From Dirofilaria immitis (Eukaryota > Nematoda > Chromadorea > Rhabditida > Onchocercidae): a stretch of DNA of 64,000 nt. The notes under the pieces are model-generated. The model did not search any database, had not been told where the DNA came from, and worked only from the letters and a program-made list of their open reading frames with translations. Both the position numbers and the translations under genes were made by a program. The stretch is taken from assembly GCA_024305405.1 (NCBI GenBank), contig JAKNDB010000109.1, positions 1,178,001-1,242,000 of the forward strand, read 5' to 3'. Of this stretch, positions 42,490 through 56,601 are shown in pieces. Positions within the stretch are counted from its first letter, which is position 1; each line of letters begins with the position of its first letter.

Positions 42490-43464
42490 CATACAATCAA
42501 AACGCTAATAATAAGCAGAAATGGTCTTAGAGACAATGCAGAAATATAAAATAGACAAAATATTTCCTAAATTCATAAAAAAAAAAAAAAAAAAGGCAAA
42601 TGATCGATTGAGGATACAGTAGTAATAGATATGAAATAGGGATGCACAAAAACAGTGCAAAATCGCTTATAAATGATTGCTTAACAATCATCAATTTGTT
42701 TTTTCCTGTAAACCGAAAAAAATGAGATTTTGGTTTCTTAAGAGTACTAATTGAAAGGAATACTTTTGAACCACTCCACTGTCTAAAAAATCAACTGTAT
42801 GTTACGAAAGCGACGCAAATCAAAAATGGAATCTTAAAGTAACCCCAAAAGATGGTGAAAGTTCAAATATTCGGACTAAAGCATTTCTACCAAACTGTTC
42901 CTACTTCGGAAATCGCACTAAGTTGAAATACGAGATGGTAAATATGTGCATATTGCACGTACAAAAACTTAGTATTTCGACGTTAAAACAAAATCAGCAA
43001 ATATAATACAAAAAGCAACTAATAATTATGAAATAAAAGGCATAATTCGAGACATTAACATTTTTTGAAAGATCAAATAAAAGACAGAAATATGAACCAA
43101 TAAAAATATAAATCAGAGCAAATAATTTGCATATTCTTCAGGATGTAGATAATGAAATGCAGCTGCAAAATATTGATTGGTTTACGGACAACAAATAAGT
43201 AAATTGGCGATATTAAAGAAATCTTTTGAAAAAAGAGTTCTCGAATCACAATGAATTTGCAAATGGACACATATAAATGGAGGAAGTGAATGGAAAATGA
43301 TCAATCCAAAACAAAGGCATGAGCAAAAACCAATAATGGTTGTCAGTAGTAATGAAAAATGTCAATTAGCGATTACCAACTACATACAACCCGATAAAGA
43401 CAGCATAGTGAAAAAAATTCTTTGCTCGATATAAGCAGATGAAAGAAACTTAGTTATGGAATTA

Positions 43465-46400
43465 TCAATCAAAGAAATCTTGCAGAAGTGTACGTCGTTT
43501 ACATTCTGCCACATGCATTTGCGTTTCCAGATCACCTCGCTCCGTACTTTCTGCCCTCTCAACTTTCCAGGATAATTCTTCAATTTCCTTCTCCAACTGA
43601 GCTTGCTGATATTCAAACTGAATAAGTATATAATGAAGAAACGAGAACATTCAATTTTCGAAGTATTTATTCATATATCCACGGCTAAAGAAACTTTTGC
43701 AGTGGAAAGTTATACCTGAATAACGTGATATTTTAAAAAATCTGATACCTTTCCTTTTAATTTACATCAACGGAAAAAGTATATCATATGCAGAGTTAAA
43801 TTATCCGCATGAATCTCTTGAAAATTTTAATAAATTCATTTCTTTGAAATCCTAAATAATCATACTAGGAGTTTTCTTGGTCCATTTTCCATATAATATG
43901 CATACGGATAAGTGTACTGCAACGTGTAACGACATTTTGTAAGCAATGTTGCTGCTCTGTGTAAATATTGCCAATCGATCCATGTACCTTCATGTCCATT
44001 CACTTTCTCATCGATTTTTTTCATTATACAATTACGCAAATCTTCTTCTAACTTCAATGATTTATGGTGATTCTCGTAACGCTCTGTAAAATAAATTTTA
44101 TAAATATTTTTAGAAAATATGTCGTGCATTTCTGATCTTATTATCTTATTTAATTAGAAACACTGAAAACTAATACGTCACATAGCAAGCGTTAATGCGT
44201 TAATTAATTGATAAGAATACTGATAAGGTAAGAATATTCTGAAAATCTATATAAGATGATCTAGACAAAAACACACCATAATAGTGCAAATATTTTTCAA
44301 GTGCACGACGGGCTTTAACATGATTTGCTTCTTGGGCTATAGATGGGTTTTCTTTGTAACGACTGCATTCATAATATTCGCTTCCATGATTCTTCCAATC
44401 TATAAAAAACAAAATGCAGAAATTAAGCTTTGTAATCGCAAGCAAAGAAATGAAAACGAATTTGAACCAGAAAGTACGTAATAGGTGATAGCTTTTACTC
44501 ATTTGAAATTCAAAATCTGTCATGAGACGATGACTTGAACTACTGATTTATATAGAATACTTTTTCCAGAAAACTTCCTCAGATGATTGTCCTTACCACT
44601 GTAAGTAAAAGATAGAAATATTACTATAACCTAGACTACATGCCACAGCATATTGAGATGAGCGGAGTTTAAATTTCACATTAATGAGATTACGCTATTT
44701 CTTTATCAAAAAATAATAGACTTCAATAACGGAAATTTAAAAAAAAAAAAAAAAAACGAATGACCTCCAAAACACATCCAACAAAAGTGATGCTTGCATT
44801 TGGCGCATTGCATATGATTACACCCACCATTTTTTTCGATACACGAGTGGCAGTTGGGACAGTCCTTTGTATGTGCGCTAAATTACACAAATATATATAT
44901 AGTCAATTAAAAAAAATTGATGTATTATGTCGTTTTCTATCTCTAAATGGAATTGCATGTGAGATAATGCAAACAAAAGCATTTTCTTGCATGATTATTA
45001 CATAAATGAACCTTCTGTTATTTAATTCGTTACGATAGAATCTATTTTACCTTATATAATTAGCAGTTTCACTGTCATCAGCACATTTCGTTAACCATTT
45101 TCGTATTGTCTCACAAGAAGTTGGTGCATGGTAATCACAACCGCATTGAAAACTAAAAGCATATATAGCAAAAACTGGACATGCAAACCAATAAGAAACT
45201 TTTCGTAGTAGGAACAAAAATTAACATAAAAAAAAATTTGTTCCAGTCTTCCAATGTAGAACGCAATTGGATGATGACATAATAGCATCCAAAATGAGAA
45301 TAAAAAAATCCAAAATTTATTTACAATATTAATCGTTACACTTTTAATAATGCATCTACTAATTATTGCTGATTCTAACTATTTGGTATCGCCAAGCAAT
45401 ATACATCATTTTGGATTGTCTAAAAGAAATATGTTATTATACATAGGTTCTGTCCAACTGTTACACCACGGTGGAATACTCCGATCAGCAAACTTGAACA
45501 TACCAAAAGAAACTCGACAACTTGTGCAAGTAACTTTCTTTGCCTTTGACATTGTGCCTTGATAACGATATGACAATCAATACCCGGACAAAATCGCAAT
45601 TGTGAATGTGATTCAACACAGTCGTTGAACATCAGTTTTTCATATTTATCTCTTATTTCTGTGCGTTCGTTCAATATCCTCAGCACAAAATCTTCTAAAC
45701 ATAGCAATGTACACCCACTTGCCATACAGCCAATCCTGTAAACAGTTTTACTCATTCTCCTTCTTTAAAATTTTACTTTTTATTCACCTTTCGTAAAAAT
45801 CTTTAGAAAATTGGCATATAACTGAATATCACGTAAATATTTTTAAATACTAATTTAAAACTGTCAGAAAAGATGAAATATTTTTGCAAAAAGTTATAAT
45901 TACTTACGTAACATTTCGCCTAGATTCGTTAAACCATATACGGCTGAAGGAATGAAAGGGGAATAAACAAAAAGCTGCATTATACAACAATATACTAAGA
46001 AAAGAAAGCAGTTAAACTTTAGGATAAATTGAAAACAGATGGATTAAGAATCTAATTGATACAGATAAAAACTAACGTGATTGATAAGCCATTACAAAGT
46101 TGTGTTTCTATATATTTCAGCCAGCAGGCTGAACAAAAACTATGTCCACAGTCCAGAGCATACATTTTAGCACATTCGCTTTGTAGTCTTGTACAAACCA
46201 CACAACTTATGGTATCTGACTGTTGCTTGGATGAACTAGCACAAACAAAGCAATCTGAAATTTAAGCAGTAAACTAAGCACACACATAAAAGTAATATAA
46301 CAATAAATTAACAAGCACAAGCAGTAAACACATGCACGTATTAACATACAATTAATCATTGCATGCAGTGTAAGTCCAAATGATAGGACAAATGCACATC

Positions 46401-47094
46401 CCAGCACATGCCTTCTAGTAGACCTAACAGTGTCAGCCATGTAACTATTCCATTTAATCTATCCGTTGAGACTCTATATGATTAAGCAAGAGAAATTTAC
46501 ATAATGAGAAAAAATCCATTACATATGATGATTGACCAAGATTCTAAAAATATTGCATGAAACTTACCGACAAGAACTTTACGAGGATCAATGCTATACA
46601 ATTTAATTAAAGTGGAATCGTCCCATTTGAAAAAATAGAGGAGCAATTTGGCAAGTGAAGATGATATATTCAAAGTTGAAACGACATGATCCATAGTTTC
46701 TTTCAAAAGACGTTCGACCTAGATGTTTGTGAAATTAGAATATTTCAAGAATTTAGCTAAGAAACATACAAGTCCGTTCTGAATATTTTCTAAATCTCAC
46801 TTAAGATATCATATTGCTTGGACAATAATTATCAAGTTTTATAATGCCTACCTCCGGAACTTTCAGACATGCATATTCAATGTATTCTGGATCCTCTCTT
46901 TCGAATATCTCCATAGCACAATTTTCTCCATTACAGTAAAAGTCATCTAAATGTATTCTTTCTAATGAAATTCAACAGGAAATATTATGAATGCTAATAG
47001 AAATGTAGCCCAACAAAATTAACTAACCATAATCGTAATCTGCCTCATCGTCCGAAACGGATGGACTATTAGCAGGTATATCGCTGCATTCCAT
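43465..47094 (-). CDS. ari-2: Ariadne-2 type RBR E3 ubiquitin ligase, two homopolymer frameshifts
   Basis: RING-between-RING ligase that relays ubiquitin from E2 through a catalytic cysteine and works with cullin-RING ligases. Exons: 47094-47028, 46946-46852, 46718-46568, 46254-46077, 45735-45504, 45152-45051, 44877-44765, 44399-44277, 44083-43866 and 43617-43465. Order: acidic N-terminus; RING1 (CVVCTRL, then [12 protein letters not shown]); IBR ([30 protein letters not shown]); RING2 (CPNCHSC, with the catalytic Cys in [12 protein letters not shown]); ariadne domain ([48 protein letters not shown], coiled coil [20 protein letters not shown]). The ending [10 protein letters not shown] and the EYQQAQLE helix mark ARIH2 over ARIH1. 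Exon 45735-45504 lacks one A at 45552-45553 (minus strand) and one T at 45505-45508 (minus strand); restored, 477 aa. All metal ligands that I checked are present. Confidence 0.94.
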
Positions 47095-47154
47095 CCCCAC
47101 GGAATGGAAAGGCGAGACTCCAGCTGGAGATGTATGAAAATTTATATAATTCCT

Positions 47155-47164
47155 TCTGAAACTG
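47155..47164 (-). promoter_or_regulatory. Putative trans-splice acceptor of ari-2
   Basis: Minus-strand CAGTTTCAG-type acceptor, 60 bases before the first ATG at 47094. The leader is open in the same frame but has no ATG. Spliced-leader addition or a cis 5' exon are both possible. Confidence 0.4.
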
Positions 47165-47165
47165 C

Positions 47166-48493
47166 AACAGTTTACATAATGTCAACAAAGAAGTACGATG
47201 CTTATTACTGATATATTTAAGGAAGTGCAATCACTCAAATAGTCCCAAAAAGTGACCTATTTAACTGTCTAACATAAATTTTCCGAATTCTCTTCTATTT
47301 ATACCATCTAAAACGAATATCGATACAAATGCAAGCTCGTAAATATCCACCAAACGTATTCCGTCAGATTTTTTTTCTTTCATATGATAATGCAACATGC
47401 ATGCGCGACAAAAGAGCACTCGATAACAGACGATAACTGCTTACTAAACATTTATTTAAATAGAAAACGCGTGTAACATAGGCATTATTTTGAATAAGAA
47501 AAACATTAGATGAATAACATTAAAAATCCTGCATCGCACGAGTGAGAATAAATGGTACATATTTTCCATTAGCGTAGAGAATAGTACGAATCCAAATCCC
47601 AAGATTAGAAAAAACTGGGTAAACTCAATGATTAAAAAGAACCAAGAAATAAAATTCCTCAAGTTCACATGGATAAAATTCATGAAATGAACTTTACATG
47701 AAAAACACTGGGACAAAATTACGAATATGTCTAAGGTTCAAAGTTCGCCACGAAGTTTTGTACAACAAAAATGACAAATATGATTCGATTATACAGATGT
47801 TTCCCATCAAAATGAAATTATTTTGAATACATGTACATAACTGTATGATTTACAAACAATTATTAAGACAAACCATACTTCAAAAAATGGTAATTTATAT
47901 AGCATAAAACATAAGCGAGCATAGGAAAAACAGAAATTTAAAAACAACGTTGAATGAATAAAAGCAAAAAAAGTGCTGCAGGAAAATTTAACTTATGCTG
48001 CCAGAAAAATGCACATATCTTATGCTATCATACATAACACAGATTATTCACTATTGATAATTAATCCATTAACTATGTCACTGTATAATTGTTGGGATAC
48101 ATCAGTTCGCTGACAATGTGAGATCCTTGTAAAAGCGGTAGGGTGGATGTGGAAATAAGCCAGGCAAGCCGAATATGGTCATTCTATAGTAAGTAATAAA
48201 GTGTAGTTTTCGTTTTTCTTTGAATTTTGGACGAAATGCAGTTTTTTTTTGGCATTTCATAATTCAGTTTTTTATTTGTTTTTGTCCAAAATTTTTGTGT
48301 ACTGTCTTCAGCTATATTTTTCAGACGAAATGATAAATAAAATACAGCACAGGTTGAAAAACCATAGCATTTTTTTCATCTAAAAAAATTTTCCATCTCT
48401 AATAATCCTGTTCGGATGGTCAACACGGGTGGATAGGAAAGTTCCGAAAAATAGTATTATTCCTACATCAACATTAAAAATGTAAACACAATG
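47166..48493. other. Short intergenic region between two co-directional genes
   Basis: About 1.3 kb with no exon. A minus-strand AATAAA (plus-strand TTTATT) at about 47451-47456 could end the RRM-protein transcript about 300 bases upstream of the ari-2 acceptor. Confidence 0.45.
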
Positions 48494-51400
48494 TTATTTG
48501 GGTAAATTCTGCACTGAGAAATTTTGGATAAATAAATTCATCTGATTTTGCTGGGCTGACGTCATGCCTTGCGGTGATGAGAGTATCTGAAATTACATAA
48601 TGAAATTCAATTTTGTGAAAAAGGAAATTTCAAGAAATATATGAATGACAATATTCTTACCTGCCCTAACACAGATGCGAATGCATTCTTGTGTGAAGAC
48701 AAAAGCAATCGGCACAATGTATGTCGATGTTCATAAAGTTGTGCGAACAATGTCGTGAACTGTGAATTAACAGAACCCATTGCAGCTTGTACGGAATTTA
48801 ACTGATTGCTCCTGTAAAAACAAACTGACTGAGAAATCGACAGTTAAGGAAGAATAAAATATTGAACCCCAGAGGACAATCTTAAGCGACGAATCCTCTT
48901 TTCTTAAGTGAAACAAAGAAGAATAAGATTTTTTAAGAATCAAAATACTACATATATTTCACATTTAAAGCCGATATTAAATAGTTCATGAATAGAGAAG
49001 ACACAAACAGTTGTGTCACAAACAGAAAAAGCAAAATTTCACTTTTCATGCCTTCGACGCTTTCGTCGCCGATGCCTGGATGTTGCTCCATCATCGACAT
49101 CTTCATCTGATGATGTTGAAGCCGAAGATGATGACGAACTTTCCGACGACATCTCTCCCTCTTCCAGCTTAAACAAACATACAAAAATTACATCCTTTTT
49201 GTCTGCAATTTTTTACGTCTATACGAAATATTTGGTCTATTTCCTTCAGAAACGTTATAAGTAATGAATGTATCTTACTAAGGCTACAAAATATATGGAT
49301 AAATAACCTCTCTCCTGATTCCGGGAGTTTCTATTTCCGTCCTAACAATTTCACTATCCGGGACAACTTCCTCGTTCTTTTCATTTTCAATTTCTTGATC
49401 CGCTTCCTGTGCTTTTTAACTTTTTCTTCTTCTAATTTCTTTTGCCACATTTCTTTTTTCCATTGTTTTCTACAGTTAAAAATTTGACAAATAAAACATG
49501 AAAATTTGAAATTGTCATCAACGAACAAATATGAAGAGCATGTGATGCAAAGAGCTTATGATTTCTGCAAAATTTACCTCTTAAAAAATAAAGACAGGAT
49601 ATATAAAACCACAAAGATGGATTGAAGAATATTCGCAAAGCATAACGACTATCAATTATTTTCGCTACTAATTTTTCACTTGAAATATATTCTCTATTGA
49701 GATAACCTCAACTTCCGCATCTTGGGAGCAATAAATGTCAGAGGCCGCTCGTAAACTGGAGCTGGTTTCACCGGTTTATTAATGTTAGCCCAAGACTCAA
49801 ACGACAGCGGTTGTCCATCAATTGTATAATTCCTAAAATTCATAACCAATTTCTATAAGCTAAAATAAGACATTTCCTTTCTTGTTTTAAATCTTGATTT
49901 CAGTAAAACTCACAAATTTATTGAATATTAATGGATGGGATTTGAAATAAAATATTAAATCAGACTAAAAAAACAAATATATAGAATAAGAACCGTGTTC
50001 ATCTTCGTCAACATCTAGCTCTCCTTCTTCTGTTGCTAGCATGGTCCGAACTTTGGCTAATACTTCCCCGACACCCATTATTGTGGCTAAAGCGCGTTTC
50101 CTTGTCGTACTTCCAGAATTTTTTCGTTCAGGAGCATCATAAGGAATGTATGGTGCAGCACACATGGTGTAACTTGTAGAGCGCTGAACACCTTTCGTAT
50201 TTTGCACTTCTTTTTCCACATCCTAAATAAGCACCTCAAGTGTTTTTTTTTTAAATAACATTCGAAAGACATATAGATAGTTAAATATTGCTTCATGTTT
50301 CAAAAATGAAAACGCATCTTTTTCCAGTGAGTAACCAATACACTACGTAGCAGAACCATAAAGAGTAAAATCTAAAAAAGAAAACATGAGACAAATGTTA
50401 CTGAAAAATGAATTTCAAAACTCGTTTAGGAGTAAGTGCATAATGTTTTTATGACCTGATGAGGTCGTCAACATGCTGTCTCATCCAATGTGTTGGGAGA
50501 GTTCGCTGATGTCGTTCCAGAACATTTAGCAAAGCAATTTTCATTAAAGAATCGGGAATTCCTCTGTGCAGTTGGCTTACTTCATCGCATAATTTCCAGA
50601 GCTCATTTGGCTCATTCAATTCTGCCCAATTTGTTCGCGTGTCATCAACGTACTGAGAATAACAAATTCATTATTACTTTCCGCGGCATTATGGAGAAAA
50701 AAACAGGTTCTGTTTAACAGAAACATAAGTAAAGAGATAGCTAAAAACGAAAAAAAGTACTTGTTGCACGAAACCCGTTACATCATCCACTGTGATCTCA
50801 GGGGCGAGGATAAATGGCACAACAGCAGTTTCTGAAGTAGCTGCAATTGCTGTCGATGAAACTGAGGGTGATGGTTGGGAAGACGATGATGATGGTGCTG
50901 AAGAAGCACTCACAGGTACGACTCGAGCATTGAGAATCTTATCATTTTCTGTTTTCATATACGAAAGATATTCATCCATTGTTAGTAGTCTGAAATCACT
51001 AATTATGCTGATAAGGTTCAAACTCAAACTCGGGACTCTGAACTCCAAACCGGAAACCTCGTCTCTCACCCCACATTTTTAGCATACTCCGATGTGAGTT
51101 TCCAAGCAACAACTATTTAAACTTAGTCCAGCATTCAATGTAATATTCATTCTTCTTTAAAAACACAACTCACAAGAGATTATTAATAAAAGTTAAACTC
51201 ATATGCCGAGTAAATCCAGTCATTACTACTGAACAATAAAAGATAAAACACACTATTGCTCATCAGCGAGTAATTAATAAACACATCAATATTACTGTAT
51301 GACATAAAAAACCTCATAGTAAGTTGACGATCGCCTTCATCAATCTCAAATCCATCTGCCAACTCCATTCGGGCATCATTTGCTTCTTGCACAGTATGGA

Positions 51401-52853
51401 ATACAATCTGTAACGAGTTAAATAACAAAAGGTAAACACCTAGATTTTGACGGTTACACTGAACATATAACTATTTCGTCATTGCCGTATTCCAGCCACT
51501 ATGAATTTTTGACTACTTCTAGCGAAAATCTTGATAAATGATCGTCTTTTCATTTCTCCCAAAACCACTTTTTATTTCAACAATATGGATAACCTCAGCT
51601 TGCTTCTCAGATGCTATGAATGGATCAGCCTCCAACTGCACTGTTTCGATGCATTCGCTGCCGAATATTGATGAAAGGAGGGTCTGATCAGTAGCTGAAG
51701 ATAAATGAAGGGCATAGAGTCGTCTTGATGCGTCCGGATCTGACAAATTTATTTTGAATGGCATAGGTGGTTGGATAGTTCGAGAATTCGGTATCGGATC
51801 ATCTAAAATATTATTCTGGATATTCAAACGAAGAGCACAATCACATCACTAAAAATAATCTTTACTTTGAGAGTCATAAAGATCTATTAAGATGACCAAA
51901 AACGCACAAAAAAGTTTAGAAGCCTGCAACTTCAGCGAATTCCCATCAAAGGTCATTTTGTGGAACGCAGCGAACGCTAGCTTTGCTTCTTCCGGTGTTT
52001 CATAAACAGTACTCAATCCACCATGTTTAGTACCATCTGTTTAACAATTGAAATTATTACGTTCACTGATTAACTTCGCAATAAATTTATTTGCACACTA
52101 AATATTTCCTCATGAATAGCTTTTTCACGAGTCAAAAATGAGAATCAGTGTGGACAAGAAGTGAAAATTACAAACCCTTTGTGGTTTTGTCAAACCACAT
52201 ATGAAACGATTCGCTTTTTTCCAGTAAATCCCAAAACTTTTCACTTGTCATCCATTTCCCGGGAAAAGTTAGCCCAAGAACACGGAACTTTCGCCTTGAA
52301 TCGTTCGAATCCCGTGAATCGGAAATTTGTTCATTAGCTAAAAAAACTGATTAATAAGTCTGATCTTTTAATTACCCGGTACTATAACTGCATGATCCAA
52401 TTTAACAATTAAAGAAAAACCTAATTAATTAATTGAAAAAAGAAGATAATTATGGTTAACAACTAAAAAGCAACGTTCACAAAGTTAATTATGCGAAATG
52501 GCCTTGAACACCAGGAACAATCTTTCGCCAGAAATCTACGACATAGTTAAAGCGTTTTTTCCTCATTATTTTTTTATATGAAAGAAAATGTAAAGAAACC
52601 ATAAGTTCATACATTTGACGAAACTCTCGGCATGATTTTGATCGTTTATTTTTGCTTTGGTTACATAATTTTCATGTTCAAATTCTTTCCGCATTAATGT
52701 GATTGTTGTATCGGATAGGCTGCTGCTGGTATCAACTCCTGGTGTCGAAGGATTGGAAATACTTTCCGTTGTGTTCTGCAACTTCGCCATACAAGCTGCA
52801 TCTCCATTAACTTCTCCGTTTATTCGAACTTCTAACATTGCACCTTCATCCAT
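48494..52853 (-). CDS. Unrecognised nuclear-type protein with two RRM-like regions, three homopolymer frameshifts
   Basis: Thirteen exons: 52853-52613, 52337-52176, 52036-51866, 51802-51594, 51407-51313, 50989-50761, 50652-50456, 50222-49994, 49832-49707, 49469-49308, 49167-49043, 48811-48661 and 48586-48494. Splice phases agree throughout if one base is added at 50222-50223 (C pair), 49993-49994 (C pair) and 49413-49417 (T run), giving 730 aa. Features in order: Ser/Thr-rich N-terminus; RRM-like fold (about 98-173: FRVLGLTFPGKW, then VYETPEEAKLAFAAF); second RRM-like fold (about 218-292: RRLYALHLSSATD, then VFHTVQEANDARMEL); Ser/Pro/Ala-rich linker (VSASSAPSSSSSQPSPSVSS); a helical block (YVDDTRTNWAEL, HQRTLPTHWMRQH); acidic EEGELDVDEDE; Lys/Glu coiled coil (QWKKEMWQKKLEEEKVKK); poly-Ser acidic tract and RHRRRKRRRHEK; helical C-terminus (NQLNSVQAAMGSVNSQF). 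Likely an RNA-processing or transcription factor. I do not recognise an orthologue. Confidence 0.8.
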
Positions 52854-52864
52854 GCTTGAACAAC

Positions 52865-52874
52865 CTGCAAAATA
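52865..52874 (-). promoter_or_regulatory. Putative trans-splice acceptor of the RRM-protein gene
   Basis: Minus-strand TTATTTTGCAG ends 11 bases before the ATG at 52853 with no upstream coding exon, as expected for a spliced-leader site. Confidence 0.45.
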
Positions 52875-54427
52875 ACTTCCAAAATAATCAAGGATTAATA
52901 ATATTAAAGAAATATTGAGTCTGTTCTTGCAGAATTTTTGACACATCGACTGGGATATTATTTGACTAAGAACTTCCTTTTCGTCGAGAATCATATCATA
53001 AAATTCTTACAGATAACTATCAAGCAAACAACTATAAATCACTCGTCTTTTCAAGATATTGTACGCATTGTACACAAATATCCGCTCTATATTATGACTT
53101 GTCCATCGGCTTGGATACAGAAATAGCCGGTTAAGCACTTCATGAGTGGTACTTATGTTAGATGTATGGAACTTGATCAAACAAAAGATGCAGCAGTAAC
53201 ATACGAAAGAATTGCTTAGGATATCAAAGGCTTCGATATAATTCCCACCGAATCAAGGTCAGATAGTCAACATAACACAGTCAAATATCTAGCAAAAATA
53301 CGATGACAAGTGGGGAAAATTACAAGCTAAACTGAATGCAACAATGGACATAATATTGAATAAACATGAAAGATCTGCTATTCAGAAGAGACTAAAGGCT
53401 AATAAGTCAAATATTTTCCACCAAATTCTATAAAAACACTTGGGCCTGAAATTGTCCTCTTTCTTATATGGATTGTCAGGAAATTGTCGGTCATTCATGC
53501 CAAAAAGTTTGTCAAGTATTACGCAGTCGCTCATATACTCTCATCAGTTTACTTTAAAGATCCGCACTTATATCTCTGATCGATTACAAAATGCTCACAG
53601 TTAAAAAGTATGTCTCAACTTTATTCTATATTATCACTGTACTTTTCTCACAAAACTTCCTTGCCGGCAATCGATCCAAGTAATAGCCTATGGCTAACAC
53701 ATAAACTATCAGCTTTAGTCTTAAAAAAATACGTCTAATAATTGTAACCATTTACACCAAGCCCAAAAATCAAGTCCAAAAAGCAAACTGGGAAGGGGTC
53801 AAGAATGAAATGTCCCGATATACTTTCTCTTATCAATCCTCTCCCATCCTTAAAAACACTATTCGCTCTCGCCTAATACTCATCATTTTGCAAAGCTGTT
53901 GCATAGCTAGCGGAAATTCGTGCAAACGATGGGAGGAAAAGTTCGGACTCCTCGGGTTTGCTACAGGTGTTGACATAGGGAGGAGATGCAGGAGGAACTT
54001 GTTCTGATTGATGGCTTACGTACAGGGAAGTAACGGGGAAGTATTATTTTCAGGGTATCGGCGGACTGTAAAAGCAGGACCACCATAACAAGCCACAGCC
54101 GAAGCAGCGTTGACTCAGCTCTTTATGAGCGTGAGTACATCACAACACGGCAACATCGTTATCTCCGACGTAATGGTATCATAAATGAAGGTATTCCCGC
54201 AATTCTTGACATTTAATTAAAAGTTATTACTTATTTTAATTTTGTCAGTTGATTTCATCTCGTACTTCTAAGATGAAATGGATTGGTTTTACAGTTTTGT
54301 TATATTAATCATACATACTATATTGAAAGGATTTATTTGTTCTTTCCATTTCCTTTACTGCTATTAATATTTACTTAGTCTAAATTAGATTTAATAATAG
54401 ATTTCAGTGTGGTGTGATTATAGTTAA
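52875..54427. other. Divergent intergenic region with possible decayed coding fragments
   Basis: About 1.5 kb between the divergent RRM-protein and KAT8-type genes. At 53150-53350 the plus strand reads peptide-like YVRCMELDQTKDAAVTYERI and then GFDIIPTESRSDSQHNTVKY before stops. At 54055-54190, after an acceptor-like TTTTCAG, it reads SVDSALYEREYITTRQHRYL, then RRNGIIN and a donor-like GAAG|GTATTC. I recognise no family. These may be relics of a gene or transposable element, a 5' exon, or chance. GC content is higher here than in most of the intergenic DNA. Confidence 0.3.

Positions 54428-56601
<2,174 letters not shown>

Larger units (their letters stand above)
32017..43464. other. Gene desert of about 11 kb
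   Basis: No supported exon on either strand. The first 6 kb is plain AT-rich DNA with A and T runs; 39.1-40.8 kb is a relatively C-rich, pyrimidine-biased zone packed with microsatellites and one minisatellite (listed separately). Long frames there (for example proline-rich at 39.1 kb and Thr/His-rich at 40.1 kb) are translated simple repeats. No terminal inverted repeats, reverse transcriptase or transposase motif was noticed, though diverged elements could be missed. Confidence 0.6.
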
